DNA of 64,000 bases from Zopfochytrium polystomum. Taxonomy: Eukaryota > Chytridiomycota > Chytridiomycetes > Chytridiales > Chytridiaceae. Positions 1 to 11,060 of the stretch are shown here, piece by piece; the stretch's first letter is position 1; each line of letters begins with the position of its first letter. The DNA lies in contig JAIVFJ010000222.1 of assembly GCA_025765615.1 (NCBI GenBank), positions 38,735 through 102,734 of the forward strand, given 5' to 3'. The notes under the pieces were generated by a model that was given only the letters and a program-made list of their open reading frames with translations, did not search any database and was not told where the DNA came from. A program made the translations under genes and the position numbers.

Positions 1-575
1 TTATTCTGGCGCTTGGTGACGTACTCTGCATACACCTACCTACCTACCTGTGCACCTGCTGTCTGTCTGTCTATCTGTCAATGTTCGCTTAGACTTTATC
101 CGCGGAACCCACCCCGACTCGCGACTGTGCCCCTTTCCTGATGACGCCGCGCTGACCCACTTCGCCGAATTCAAGCAGCATGGATGAACAACCCGACAAA
201 TTTTTTTGTGAGGAACGGAAAAATCGGCTCCGTGCCTCGACGAGAGGAGAGAACGTCATTTTCTCCCAATCTTCCTACTGCGACTTTCCCGCTCTGGATA
301 AAAGGAAAATGGCGTGGGGAAAACGGAGAACGGGTTAGAGAGCACTGCGCCAATCGCCTTCCGAACACCATTTCGCTGTATTGCTGCTTTTGGTTCATGC
401 AAAACATGAAGAATAATGAAGAATATAAAGGAGCCCCATACCCCTCGCACGTTCGTCACGGTGACCGCCCAATCGAAGAAATGAATGAACGAACGCCCCT
501 TCGATTCTGGGTTGAGTGGTGGAAAGGGGAAGAAGAAAAAAGCAATTCACCGCCACGCAAGTTCACGTAAAAAAA
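1..575. other. No recognisable gene
   Basis: The first 575 bases have short T/C-rich and CTGT-like low-complexity stretches. Open frames on both strands show no domain, no codon-composition signal like the neighbouring genes and no splice pattern. This is probably the 3' flank of the DsbA-like gene that ends at 576. Confidence 0.5.
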
Positions 576-1843
576 TCAGTGCACGCGCTCGTCCAAGAAC
601 TCCTTCCACTTTGCAAGATCCCATCCAGAGGAGACATTGTTGTCGATCAGCCCGTTCCAGAGCACGGTCGGGCTGACGTGAATGGCGTTCTGGCGCGCGA
701 TGCGGATCTGCACCTTCAGCTCGTCCGTGACCTATTGGCATCGGCACAATCACGATTGAAAGTAAGTAAACGAAGGACGAGCCGTGGAGACTTGAAGCTC
801 TTTCCAGGTTATTATGGCAACCCACGTTCCCGTACCACCAAAAAACAAGCAAAGGACGACTCAACCCCCTCCCGAAGAAAAGAAGCAAACGACCCACCGA
901 ATTTCCACCGTTCTTTGCCCCATCCGCCGTGTTCAGCTTGAGCAGCGCGAGGATTTTCGACTTGTCGACGCCGGCGCCCTTTTCCACTTCCGCGGCGAGC
1001 TCCTCGTACAGCTGGATGCGCGACTTGCTGTACGAGTACGCGTCGTAAAAGTTTTCAGAGACGGCAAAGAGGGTTTTGGCCGTGGCCTGGAAGGCGGAGG
1101 GGGAGACGCGCGTCGCGGCGATGAGAACCTCGTGCAGGAGCGCGGACTGCGGGTGCCATGGCTGGACCTGCTGTCTGTTGGTTTTGATGAGGTTGTGTGT
1201 TTTTGTTTTTTTTTTGTTTTTTGTTGGGGAGGGGATTACGTATTGTCATGAGATAATCGTGAGTTTGATTGATTGTGCGAGTGAGGGTGGGATGCATGTG
1301 CGCATCTGTGTTGAATGCGGTGCCTTCTTCGGGGTTAGCGGTAAGAAGATAGGCTATGACACTCATCACTTTTGGCTGGCGCATCCTCATTTTAGAAATG
1401 GGCCGCGTCGTCCATACCACCAACCAAAACCGTTTCATAACATAGGCTGGACTCTTGCCTCCCATCATCCTCGCATCGCCGCATCCGTCCGTTGAAGACG
1501 CGCCTTCAAGAATCTTCCTTTTGTCGCCAGCTCTCTCTCACTTCACCTCACTCTCCGTCATCCGCCCCTCATCCGCTCGTCTCCTCTCTCTCACATGCCA
1601 CGGCAGCTAACTTTTGGCGACTCTCGCTCTCTCTCACCTCAGGACAAAGGCCACCTTTCCCGGGTACGCCTCCTCGGCGTACGGGACGACGTCTTCGACG
1701 AGACGCGTGAAGATCTTTTTGCTGAACGGGCACACAAAGTCGACGTAGAACTCGAGGATGTTCGTGGCGGAGCCGGCGGCGGCGGTGGCGGCGGTGCTGC
1801 CGAGCGCGCGGACAGAGAGAGGGTGGGCAAACAGGGGCGGCAT
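576..1843 (-). CDS. DsbA-like thioredoxin-fold protein
   Basis: Three exons close in frame: 1843-1638, 1174-898 and 731-576, giving about 212 aa. Introns are 463 and 166 nt with GTGAG...CAG and GTGGGT...TAG borders. Exon 1 carries the thioredoxin-fold signature, a hydrophobic strand followed by VDFVCPFSKKIF, where CPFS replaces the usual CxxC, so a one-cysteine active site is likely. Exon 2 begins with QQVQPWHPQS, a stretch I recognise from the eukaryotic DSBA-like thioredoxin family, and the last exon contains HVSPTVLWNGL with the cis-Pro region that closes the active site. There is no signal peptide, so a cytosolic or mitochondrial redox or glutathione-linked role is inferred. The start is the first ATG in frame with the fold. 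Upstream residues are low-complexity Lys/Gln and look non-coding. Confidence 0.8.
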
Positions 1844-3191
1844 GTGTGGGTGGTTCGATTGTTCTTGCTTTTGTTCCTCCTTTTTTTTCTTTCCCTTTTT
1901 CGTTTTTTCTCTGTCTGACTTCATTTGTAATTCATTCATTATGATTATTATGATGAGGTTTGAAATTCAGAATCAGGGGGAACCCCCCGGGTGGGGGACT
2001 GGGAAGAGCAGCTGCAGGAGTGCAAAGGACGATTATTGTAAAGTTTCTTGTTCTCTGCGGCTCTCAAAGTGTCGGCTTCACTCTTAAGTTAACCCTTTCA
2101 AGCTGGCTCTGGGTGCTTGGCAGCATTTGGCGGCATGCTCAGCTGCAGGCATGCAAACTGATAGATCCCACCACCCGCCATTCATCATTTGTAATTCCGT
2201 ATTCATGCCATTTTTGGCTAAGGCTTGTTGGGTTATTCGTGGGATTAAATTCCCAACCTCAGGGTTTGCAAATTTTGGTTTGGGTTGGATCCCAGTTAAC
2301 TTTAGAGGTTGTTTTTCAGGATAGGAGAGAGATATGGGTCCTTTTAACCTAGTTTCTATCACCTTCATATCAGAGTAAAAGTTGGCGGTGCAGCTGCCTC
2401 TTTGTATTGCTCTTGCGAAGTGCCTATCACAATGCATGTATCGCAAGAGCATTGTATAGCTTTATCAAATGGGATTCATGATTCATTTTTGTTCCGTAAG
2501 ACCAAAAATTGGTGTGCTATCAATGAATTTGCTTGTGCTGCTGCTTGGTCAGCTGTACTTAATTGAGATCAGACTAAGGATTCTTCAAATCAAGCGTTCA
2601 GGCGTTGCTTGGCTTGTTTGGGCATTATATTTACTGGATTCTTGTCGGCTTTAGACTCCATACGGTAAGCGAAAACAAGAGATGGATTATCATTAATGGC
2701 ATGCAAGTCATGGATGGGTATTGCCGACCGTATGATTTCAAGTGAATAAAAATAACTTGTTGAATTTGGTGCAGTCAAGAGTCGGATTGAACTGAGTAAA
2801 TTATACTTCGTCCAGAGTTCTTTTTATCTGTGCAGAACCGAACTTTTCTTCTGCAAGGAGCAGGGACTTCAGTGCAAATGTTGAAACTTACCATTGATCC
2901 GGACAGAGGGTAGTTGATAGGTCATGGGCCAAGAAGGCCACACCTGTGAAATCGAAGTGCCAAACATGCGGTGGGAGAGGCAGACGCCCGGAAACGCCTC
3001 TGGAGTCCGACTTTCATTGTGGCGGTTTCGGATCCTTGCATCTTCCACGTCAGAGCGAAATGTCGAGACCCATCAGTCTCGCGGTCTCTCTGAATAAAAT
3101 AATAAAAAAGAAAAACGCCTCGTACAGCACCGCATCCTTCACAGTCGCCCCCGTTGGACCCAAGCAGCGCACATATTGTACACATCACACA
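1844..3191. other. Intergenic region between divergent genes
   Basis: This stretch lies between the minus-strand DsbA-like gene and the plus-strand F-box gene and should hold both promoters. I see no coding domain in it. The 2100-2900 portion is less GC-rich than the genes and may be old repeat sequence. A perfect 11-bp inverted repeat (2408-2418 with 2441-2451, stem TGCTCTTGCGA) could form a hairpin with a 22-nt loop. Confidence 0.4.
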
Positions 3192-3245
3192 ATGTCTCCT
3201 CCTCCTTTGCTGTCGTCAACAGCCGCCGAGTCGGCCGCGGCGACC

Positions 3246-3280
<35 letters not shown>

Positions 3281-4826
3281 AACGACGGGGACCTCCACCT
3301 CCTTGGCATCTTCCTCGGCTTCTTCCTCCGCGCATTCCTCACCGTTGGCGGCACTGCCAGATCTCGTCGTCGCGCAGATCCTGTCCCTCCTGCCCGTCGA
3401 CTCCATCTACGCGCTGCGCCAGGTCTGCCGAGCGTTCCGTCTTGCCTCGCCGCACGCCACCTTTCTCGCCCTGCTGCGCCTCAACAATGCCGCCGCCGCC
3501 GAGGTGGACGCAGAACGCTCCTCAAGTGCCAGCACGACAGACTCCGCTTTCGCAAATACCGCCTCTGCCGCTCGCCGGCCGGCCGTTGCGCCGGCGGCGC
3601 CCCCTGCGTCGGTGGTCGTATCGCACCGCCACCCGCGGCCCGACAACGCCCACTGCGTCACCGCCATCCACCTCGTTCCGGTGACGTTCGCGTCCTTTCC
3701 CGACAGCGGAGGAGGTAACATCCGCTTCGAGTGCCGCCAGACCACATCTACTACTGCACCGGTCGCCGACCTTCCAAGTGCATCCGTCGGCCCATTCCCC
3801 ACCACCCTCTCTGCCGTCGGGCTCAACGCCCTCTTCTGCGGCTGGCTCAACATCGAGAACCCCGATCCGGCCGCTGCCAGCTCAGCAGGCGGCGCGGCCA
3901 CGGCTGAGCAGAGACGGGACACCCTCGCCGCGCTCTTGTCAAACCCGGCCACGGCGCGCACCTACTTCCACGCACAGTACCGCCCTCTCCTCTCGCAGTT
4001 CCACGCGATCCCCCTTGTCGACCTCCCGCCAGCGCCGGCTGGCCCCGCAGAATCAACGGCGTCCTCCACGACCGCCGCCGCCACCACCGAACTCCGCTAC
4101 GCAGGGGACGCCGGCGCCATCGTGTCCTACACATTGCACCGCGACGGCGGAGGCGGCGCTGACTCGCCCAACGCCGCAGGGCACGGCGGCGGCGCCGTGT
4201 GGGTCACAGTGCACGCGGTGACCGTGAGCGTCGAGTGGTTGGCGGCGGGGTTCCGCACGCCCCCGGCGGCTGGCGGCCGCGACACAGGCGTGTCGGGGTT
4301 CGCGCACGCTGTGCACGACCCGCGTCACCGCGCGCTGCAGGACGCGGCCGCCACTGCCGCCGCTGCCAACGGCGCACCGGCCGCGGATCTATACCACGGC
4401 GACCCGCGCGTCGTCGCGTACCTCCTATACCCGCGGGGCGACGACGACACTGCGGCTACGGTTGTCGCGGCGTCGCTGAGGGCGTCGCCGCTGGGCGCGT
4501 CGGACGGCGATCTGCGTCTGGCGCCGGCGTCGCGGCGGCGGCGGCTGGAGGCGCACCTGTTTGCGAGCGGTTGCGACCGCGACTGCTACTGGGCGTACGG
4601 GTTTGCGCGCCGGTGGGTGCTGGAGGGCGAGTACAACGGCGACGGCGGGGACGCGGCGTTCCGGCTGGTGGCGGAACGCGTCGTCGGCGCCGAGCGCGAG
4701 GGCGGGTTCGTGGCCTTGCCGCCGCAGCCGCCTCAGCCGCAGCCGCCGCCGCCGGTTGCGCCTGCTGGCACTGTCGGGCTTGCCATTGACCAGGTTGCGG
4801 GCTGGTTCGGGCGCTTGCTGGGATGA
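3192..4826 (+). CDS. F-box protein with long variable C-terminal region
   Basis: A single-exon frame of 544 aa. After a Thr tract encoded by an ACG microsatellite and a Ser-rich stretch, residues ~55-100 form an F-box (LPDLVVAQILSLLPVDSIYALRQVCRAF), the Skp1-binding domain of SCF ubiquitin ligases. The remaining ~440 aa have no repeat class I can name, such as WD40 or LRR, but have strongly biased GC-rich codons, so they look coding. I chose ATG 3192 because the open frame upstream of it reads as ordinary 5' sequence without the coding bias. A canonical AATAAA lies at 4855-4860, about 30 nt after the stop. The function is inferred as substrate recruitment for ubiquitination; the substrate is unknown. 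A second F-box-like gene lies at 32439-34085. Confidence 0.75.
3243..3290 (+). repeat. (ACG)n microsatellite inside coding sequence
   Basis: Nearly perfect ACG trinucleotide run encoding poly-Thr near the N-terminus of the F-box protein. Length changes would keep the frame. Confidence 0.9.
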
Positions 4827-5663
4827 CGGTGGCTGGGGAACCGCCTCGAAAAAGAATAAACCGCGCATGTGTCGGTGGTGCAGGGCGCGCCGTCGCCCCC
4901 TTTCCGAATTTTCGATGTTTGTATTTTTTTTATATTCCTGCTTCGTTCGTCGGGGGCAGCCCGTGTGGGGGAGCGCCTCTCTTTCCTTTTCAGGCTTATT
5001 TGCTTCGCGTAGATTCTTTGTTGGGTTATTTTCTGCTCCGCCTTGTTTTCTATCGCTACATTCCTTTGTTTCTGACAATCGCTCCGCACCCCTCTCCCAT
5101 CTTTTCTTCCTGCTCGTCTTTGCTTTGCTGAACAGTGTCTCGCTTCTTTTCATTTTGTTACTACCAATACTCTTTCACGGTCGCTGGCATTATTTATTGC
5201 CTCGCCCTTTGACTTCTTCGTTTTTCTACTTTTGTTCTTGTACTTCGGGAGTGTTGATTCTCTTCTGCTTTTCCCCGCCAGGTGAATGAATAGTGTACTG
5301 CAAGACCCCCTTCAACCTATAGAATATAAGCGAACGTATTCGCAATGCCAAGCGCGTCACTCTTCAGAAGACATCTGAATGCGGATGCACGCTTCGCAGC
5401 GCTTGCTGCTTGGCCGCTCGTCACTAAAGGGGCTGTCGGACTGCTGGTCCGACTACTGTACGATTGCTGTATCATCACTACGCTCCACAGTTCTTCCCCC
5501 CACATCTTCCGTGTCCCAAGTCCCCAACGCAAAGTATATGATCGACAATGAAGAACTCGACCAAGCCTCGATTCAACCTTTTCCCTCCTAGCCTTGGCGT
5601 ACAAACAGTACCAAAGCCTACCCGCGAGCTCCTTTACTACCTTACGAACAAGACTTCTCCAAA
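4827..5663. other. 3' flank of F-box gene, no gene seen
   Basis: T/C-rich AT-leaning sequence with the AATAAA noted for the F-box gene. The segment 5247-5338 recurs at 6426-6510, listed separately. No ORF here has the codon bias of the genes. Confidence 0.5.
5247..5338 (+). repeat. Duplicated downstream segment, copy 1
   Basis: About 92 bp closely matching 6426-6510. Both copies contain a GGGAGT-T-TTG start, a CTTCTCTTCTGCTTTTC block, a GTATGAATGATA-like block, CAAGACCCC-TTCAAC and a CGAACGTA end. The copies are roughly 1.18 kb apart in the same orientation and bracket the weak ORF at 5664-6347. This is consistent with an old tandem duplication of a gene plus its 3' flank, followed by decay. 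Confidence 0.75.
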
Positions 5664-6347
5664 ATGTCATACCTCACCCGCTCTCGTGCGCGAGCCGCCA
5701 ACGCCGCCGCCGGCGCCCCGACCACCGCCCCTGCCCACTTTCTCCCATCAGCAGCTGCGGTGACGACCCGCGCCGCCGCCACGCCAACTACTAGGACACA
5801 AGGCAACTTCGGATACGCTGAACTGCCACATCCGTCACACCTCCCCTCTGGGGGCGTTTGGATGGCGGTGGCGGCGGAGATCATCCGCCTAGCCCGCGAG
5901 AGGGGTTGCGCTCCGGTCGATGTCACCGCCTCACCTCCGCGCCGATGGACACCCTCCCCGCTGGAGCTGGATTCGACCTGGATCTCCTCGCCGCCGTCGC
6001 CACTTCCTGCTCCGAAGCCCGCGTCGGCCTACCGCAGTTCGTCGAACATTTCGTGGCGCCAGAGTTTTTGGGCTACCGGGGTCCTGTTCGTTTGGCCAGA
6101 CGCGAAGAGAAAGTACCAGCATGAGGCGACGCAGCGGCTGGAGAACTCACTTGACGAGCCATTAAAAACGAAGTATGCCAAGGCTTCGCGGGGAGCAAAG
6201 GCTGACGGAGGCACAAGGGGCAAGTACGACGAGCACCCGCGGCTGAACCTCCCCTTCGTGCCTCTGCCAAGGCACATCACCCCGTTGCGTCGAAGACGAT
6301 GTGCCATTTTTCTATTTGTTACCCCTGCCATTCATTCGGGCACTTGA
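5664..6347 (+). pseudogene. Hypothetical or decayed gene, frame-shifted
   Basis: A GC-rich ORF of 227 aa starts MSYLTRSRARAANAAAG. The most protein-like middle part (DLLAAVATSCSEARVGLPQF, then VEHFVAPEFLGYRGP, about 5985-6100) sits in a different frame from the N-terminal part. The C-terminal KYQHEATQRLENSLDEPLKT stretch is back in the first frame. Either a short intron or indels would be needed to join them, and no clear GT-AG pair does so. Its 3' flank is a duplicate of the F-box gene's 3' flank, so this may be a relic of a tandem gene copy. I do not recognise a domain. Confidence 0.35.
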
Positions 6348-6425
6348 TCGCTTTGTTTTTCTCTCATGCCGGTCGCTGCCATTAACTTTTGCTTCGTGTT
6401 TCTCTTGTGACTTTACTTTCCGTTT

Positions 6426-6510
6426 GGGAGTTTTGCTTCTCTTCTGCTTTTCGTCCGCCCCTTGTATGAATGATATACTTGCAAGACCCCTTCAACAAAG
6501 AACGAACGTA
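6426..6510 (+). repeat. Duplicated downstream segment, copy 2
   Basis: Second copy of the segment at 5247-5338. It ends just before the 3' end of the minus-strand gene at 6585. Confidence 0.75.
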
Positions 6511-6584
6511 CAGCAATGAAACCAGAGCAGACGAATTTTATTCAGATACAGGTTGTAAGTCGAACAGGTCCAAGCGGGGAAGAA

Positions 6585-9364
6585 TCACTTTTTGCGACCC
6601 ATTCCAGCTGCTGCCTTGGCCCTGTTCGGCGAGGCTGCGCGCTTTGGCGTAGCTGCTGGCTTAGGCGTGGCTGCACGCTTCTGGGTCTGTTTCGCCTTTG
6701 GCGCCGCTCGCTTCGGTGCCCGCACAGCAGTGCCCGTCTTCTTTCCGGGCGCCCTAGTTGGCGGCTTCACCGCACAACCGGTCGTCGTTTTACCCTTCGC
6801 CTTCCCAACGGCTGGTCGGCCGGCTTTGCGCGCGTTGCTCGGTGCCGGCTTCTTGGCACCGCCAGCCCTGACTGGTGCCTTGCCCTTTGCTCTCACGTTT
6901 GACTTGGACTGCTTAGCGCCTCCTGGGCTCTTGCGCGTCGGAGCCTTCCTGGCAACGGGTCTGCTGCTTTTCGCCGCCGCGGCCCGCTTTCCATTCGATT
7001 TGGGAGACTTGCTGGTGGCAGCGGTGCGGCCCGTCTTTGCCCCGCCCTTCGGGCCCTTTGCGACTCTGCCGCGATTCGCCGAGACAGCCGCTTTGCCCCT
7101 CGCACCGCCCTTTAGCTTGCCCGGTGCGCCTTTCATGCCCTTTCCACTGAAGCGTCGGGCAACCTTTCCGCCGACGGTCGTCTTGCCCTTCTTGCCGCCT
7201 GGGCGTGCTTTGTTGCCGGCCCGCGCCGTGGCCTTCTTGCCCTTGGTCGCCACCGCTTTGCCTTTTGCCGCTTTACCCTTCGGCGCTTTACTCTTCGCCC
7301 CCTTTTCCTTCGCCGCCTCTGTCTTGGCCCCCGTCGCCGCGCGGTCCCTCCCAGCCGCCTTTCCCTTTCCGTCAGCCGCGGCTAACGCGCCCTTCTTCGT
7401 CACGTCGGGACTCGGCGGCGGCGGCGGGGTCATCGAGCAGCTCGCCATGGCCCCCGGCGGCAGCGCGTAGCGCGCCGCCTTCCCCGCCGCGCGCCGCCAC
7501 AGCGCGGCGCGGCGCATGACGCCGCAGCTGCTCGGCGCCTCGTTCCCGCTCGCGCTCCCGTCCATCGCCGCACGGAAGTTCGCAGCCGCGTCGTCGGCCG
7601 TCGGCGTCGTGGGGACGTCAGCGGGGTCCGCGGCGGGGGCGGGGGGAGTCGGCGCGCCGTCGACGACTGCCTTTACGTAGTTTTTCGTCGTGTCGCCGAC
7701 GAAGGAGGTCGCCGCGGCGATGCCGGCGCCGATCAGGAAGTTGCCGGTCCCGATCGTTTCTGCCGCATGCGATGCGGCGTGCTCTTTGGCGTGGTGGGCG
7801 CCGTATTTTCCGGCTGGAAAAAAAGGGGGGACGGGGTAGGAGGAGAGGAGAATTGAGCGGGGATTCGACGTAAAAATTAGTCGTTTTCCATCTCACCAAT
7901 TGCAAGGCCAGTGGTCAGAGCTTGCGCTTCTCCCTTCCCATGAGACCCTGGATGGGCGAAAAATGCGGTGAACAATTCAAAATGTTCAGACGTTCAGGCG
8001 CCCTCCCCCTTCGCTGCACCATGGACGCAAAGCGTATGTAGTACCTTGTACCTCTCCATCACTCTGCTTGTTCCCTGTACTCTTCTCCACCACATGCGGT
8101 TGGACTCCACTTGCAGCGGCAGTGACGAAGCTGCCTGTAGAACGCATTACACACCACATTAAGAAGGCGACAGTGAGCGGGAGTTCGTCCAAAAAAGATG
8201 AAAAGAAAAAAAATTCCATTGGTTACTTGCCAGGCGCATATGTTGCATCTTTAACAGCCATATTAATCCCGTTGGCCGTCGCTTGGGCGAGCGCAGCCAA
8301 TTTTATTTTGGCGCTGACCGCTCTTTGGGCTAGTTGTTGGAAAGTGGTTAGTTGGAGCATCTTCCGGTCTGAAAAAAGCATCAAGGCATGCCATGCCATT
8401 TTAGATAACGCTTACATATCTCGTCCGTCTTCCCGTCGATCTTGCCGTTGATGTACTCTTTCGTCGCGCCGCACGCAGCGCCCCAAGCGCAAGCAGCCAA
8501 CTGCGGGACAGGGTCGGGCAGAATTTCTTTCTGCGCGAGAACCCTTGCTCCGTTCACCCCGACGTTGTTGATGACAGACATGACGGCGTTGACACCCTTT
8601 AAAAAAAGGCAAAAATTAGAGATGGAGCAGCTGGAATGTGGGGTCGCGGGGGAACACTTACCACTTTCATTCTCGCCTTGGGCGGTGGTTTTTTTTTTTT
8701 TTTTTTTTTTTTTTGCGTTGTTGTTGTTTTTGGGGGGATGAGGAAAAGTCAGCGAGACTCCCCAAAGGCGCGAGAAACACGAGGGTCGCGGGGCCCCGAC
8801 GTTTCGCAACACCCCACAGCCCAAATCCACTTCCGAAAAGAACTGTTTACGCGGGAGGCTAAAAAAAAAAAAAAAAACTCCCCCTTCACCTTGGCCCCAG
8901 GACTTCGCCCCGCAAAAAAGCCACCGCTGTTGTTGTGGGCGGCGGCGGCGGTGGTAGTCTCCGTCACGTCGTCGCCGGAACCTCCGCCTTCCTCGACGTT
9001 CCGCCGAAAGACGACGCCGACGACGCCAACGTCGCTGCTGCTGGCGGCGGCGAAGGCGGCGGCGGCGCGGCGAGCCAGGCGGAAGCCGACGGGCGGCCGT
9101 CTTCGGGTGGTGTGGAGCCGGGGGTGGTGGTGTTACCGAGGACGACGCGAGCGGCGGCGAGACGGGGAAGGGAGACTGCGCGAGGCTCGCGGAGCCGTCG
9201 GCGTCTACGGGGGACGCGGCGACGGCGGCGGCCGAGGGTTGAGCAAAAGGTTCAAGGAGGAGGAGAAGGAGGAGGGGGAGGATGAGGAGGAGTTCGGGCA
9301 GGCGACGGCGGCGGGATCTGCCGCTGGCCGAGCGTCGAGGCTGCTGCTCCTGCGCTGGCGTCAT
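6585..9364 (-). CDS. Secretory/membrane protein with H1-like Ala/Lys tail
   Basis: The best model has seven exons that close in frame to about 672 aa: 9364-9137, 8991-8890, 8596-8416, 8368-8227, 8130-8045, 7947-7897 and 7813-6585. Residues ~20-50 are a strong signal peptide or signal anchor (a run of Leu after an Arg-rich start). Middle exons encode a soluble-looking region (GVNAVMSVINN, QLAQRAVSAKIKLAALAQA) and a hydrophobic glycine-rich segment (GTGNFLIGAGIAAATSF). The last ~280 aa are almost entirely Ala, Lys, Gly, Arg and Pro (KGKAAKGKAVATKGKK style), like the tail of linker histone H1 or bacterial DNA-binding tails, but no winged-helix domain is present. Exons 3-7 have good splice borders. 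The junction between the first two exons is the weakest. A secreted or membrane-anchored polycation (wall, DNA or acidic-glycan binding) is inferred; the family is not recognised. Confidence 0.55.
8691..8877. repeat. Poly(T)/poly(A) runs in an intron
   Basis: A homopolymer T run near 8691-8714 and an A run near 8862-8877, both inside the predicted intron between exons 2 and 3 of the Ala/Lys-tailed gene. Confidence 0.8.
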
Positions 9365-9862
9365 AGTGGGGGCGCCGAGGACCAGGAGTTCGAGGAGTTA
9401 GAGGAGAGGATCTGGAGGGGTGTGCTTTGGTGTGAGACCGCGGTCCGTTTTTTTTTCTTAAAAGCTGGATGTTATTATGACAACCATGCTTTCAACGCGC
9501 AGCCTGCAACGCCAACAACGAAGACAGCCCGCTTGAAGTGAGACAAAAACGTAGCTGTCTGTCTGTCACTGTCACCCTACCCTTTCTCTCATGAGGAGAC
9601 CGGCGAGGCGCGTGCTCCACTATATGATTAGAAGAAGAAAAAAAAAAAAGAAAAAAAAAGAAATAAAAAAAGGAAAAGAGGGGAGAGCAACAGGAACAGG
9701 AGCTGCGAGCCATATGGACGGCCCGAGCTGGGATTACTTCTTCTCCTTCTTCTTCCTCTTCTGAGAAAGAGCCCGGAACATCACCGTTCAAGGGAAGCAG
9801 CTTGGTTTCTCCACAGATCCATCAAATTCGCCGAGGGGAGAGTTCAAGACCCACACTCACAC

Positions 9863-9908
<46 letters not shown>

Positions 9909-10317
9909 CGTATCAGTTCTTTATCTTCTACTTTTTTCTTGTCTTTTTTTTTTTTTTTTTGTTTTGGCCGTTTTCCACCGTTTGAGAGGACCAAAAGCAC
10001 TAGTAGTACGAATAGAAAGATTGGAGACCACAAACAAATGATAGCTGGAAAGCACAAGTACTGCTGCTTGCAAGACAAAGGGGATGAAATCGTACACGCG
10101 CAAACAAGGAGAAGTACAAAATGGGAAGAGACAGAGGGAGAACGCAAAAACAAGTATCGGCGCTTAACGGCCAAAGAGAAGCGAAAGCCAAGACGAAGAA
10201 GGAACCACAAAAAGAAGACCTTCTATTATTTACCACCTCGTCGCCGCCGCGCCAGTCCGCTGCAGCTGCTGTCGCTGGGTGCTTACTGCGGCCGGTACAC
10301 CAACGCCGCCATCTCCG
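9365..10317. other. Intergenic region with microsatellites
   Basis: Contains an A-rich tract (9636-9675), an (AC)n run (about 9866-9905) and a poly(T) run (about 9946-9960). No convincing gene. It probably holds the promoter of the gene starting at 9364 and the 3' flank of the gene ending at 10318. Confidence 0.6.
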
Positions 10318-11008
10318 TTATCGGCCCAGCGTCCAAATTAAAGCGGCGGGTCCGTCCTTCGACGCCGCCCCTTTTGCCCCCGACGACGCCGTTGCCGTCG
10401 CGCCCCTTCTCTTTCCCGCGCCGCCGCCGCCGCCGCCGCGCAGCTCGCGGCACCGCGCACACCCGTCGCGCCGCCGGCGGTGCTCGCACACGGACCCGCC
10501 GCCCGTGCCGAGGTCGTAGCACGCCACGCACTGCGTGCGCCGCCGCCGGTGCTGGCAGATCGTCTTGTGCGCCCGCACGGCGTCGGCGGCCGCCGCTAGG
10601 GCTAGCGACATCGTCGTCCCACTCGAAAACATGGACGACGACGACGGCGACGGCGGAGCTGTTGGTGCCACTACCGATGCGGGCACCCCAGCGCCGCCGT
10701 CGGACCCTGCCGCGATCCTGCCCCGTCGTCGCTGCTGCGGGACACGGTGCGGGTCGTACGAGGCCATGCGCAGCGGCGCGAGCCGCGCCGCCGCGCCACC
10801 AGACGCAGGCGAGGCGGCGGGCGGCGCCGCCGGAGGGGGAAAGGACAGTGAAAGGGTTACTTTCTTCGGGGACGGTGACGCGCGGCGGGCGAAGGTGAAG
10901 GAATCGTGCGGCGGCGGCGGTGGTGGATTTTGAGAGAGGGCCACGTCGACGGCGGCGGCGAGTACGTGGTGCGGCTGGCTGTAGTTCGGGGCGCTGTAGC
11001 TGTAGAAC

Positions 11009-11060
<52 letters not shown>

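Noticed and set aside
2946..3191. N-terminal extension of the F-box ORF
   Set aside because: The open frame upstream of ATG 3192 lacks the GC-rich codon bias and reads as 5' leader sequence; the F-box protein is complete without it.
3407..3961. 184-codon minus-strand ORF inside the F-box gene
   Set aside because: It is a mirror of GC-rich plus-strand coding sequence; no domain, and the plus-strand frame has the F-box.
6592..7470. 292-codon plus-strand ORF
   Set aside because: It is the antisense of the Ala/Lys tail; codon composition and the spliced gene model support the minus strand.
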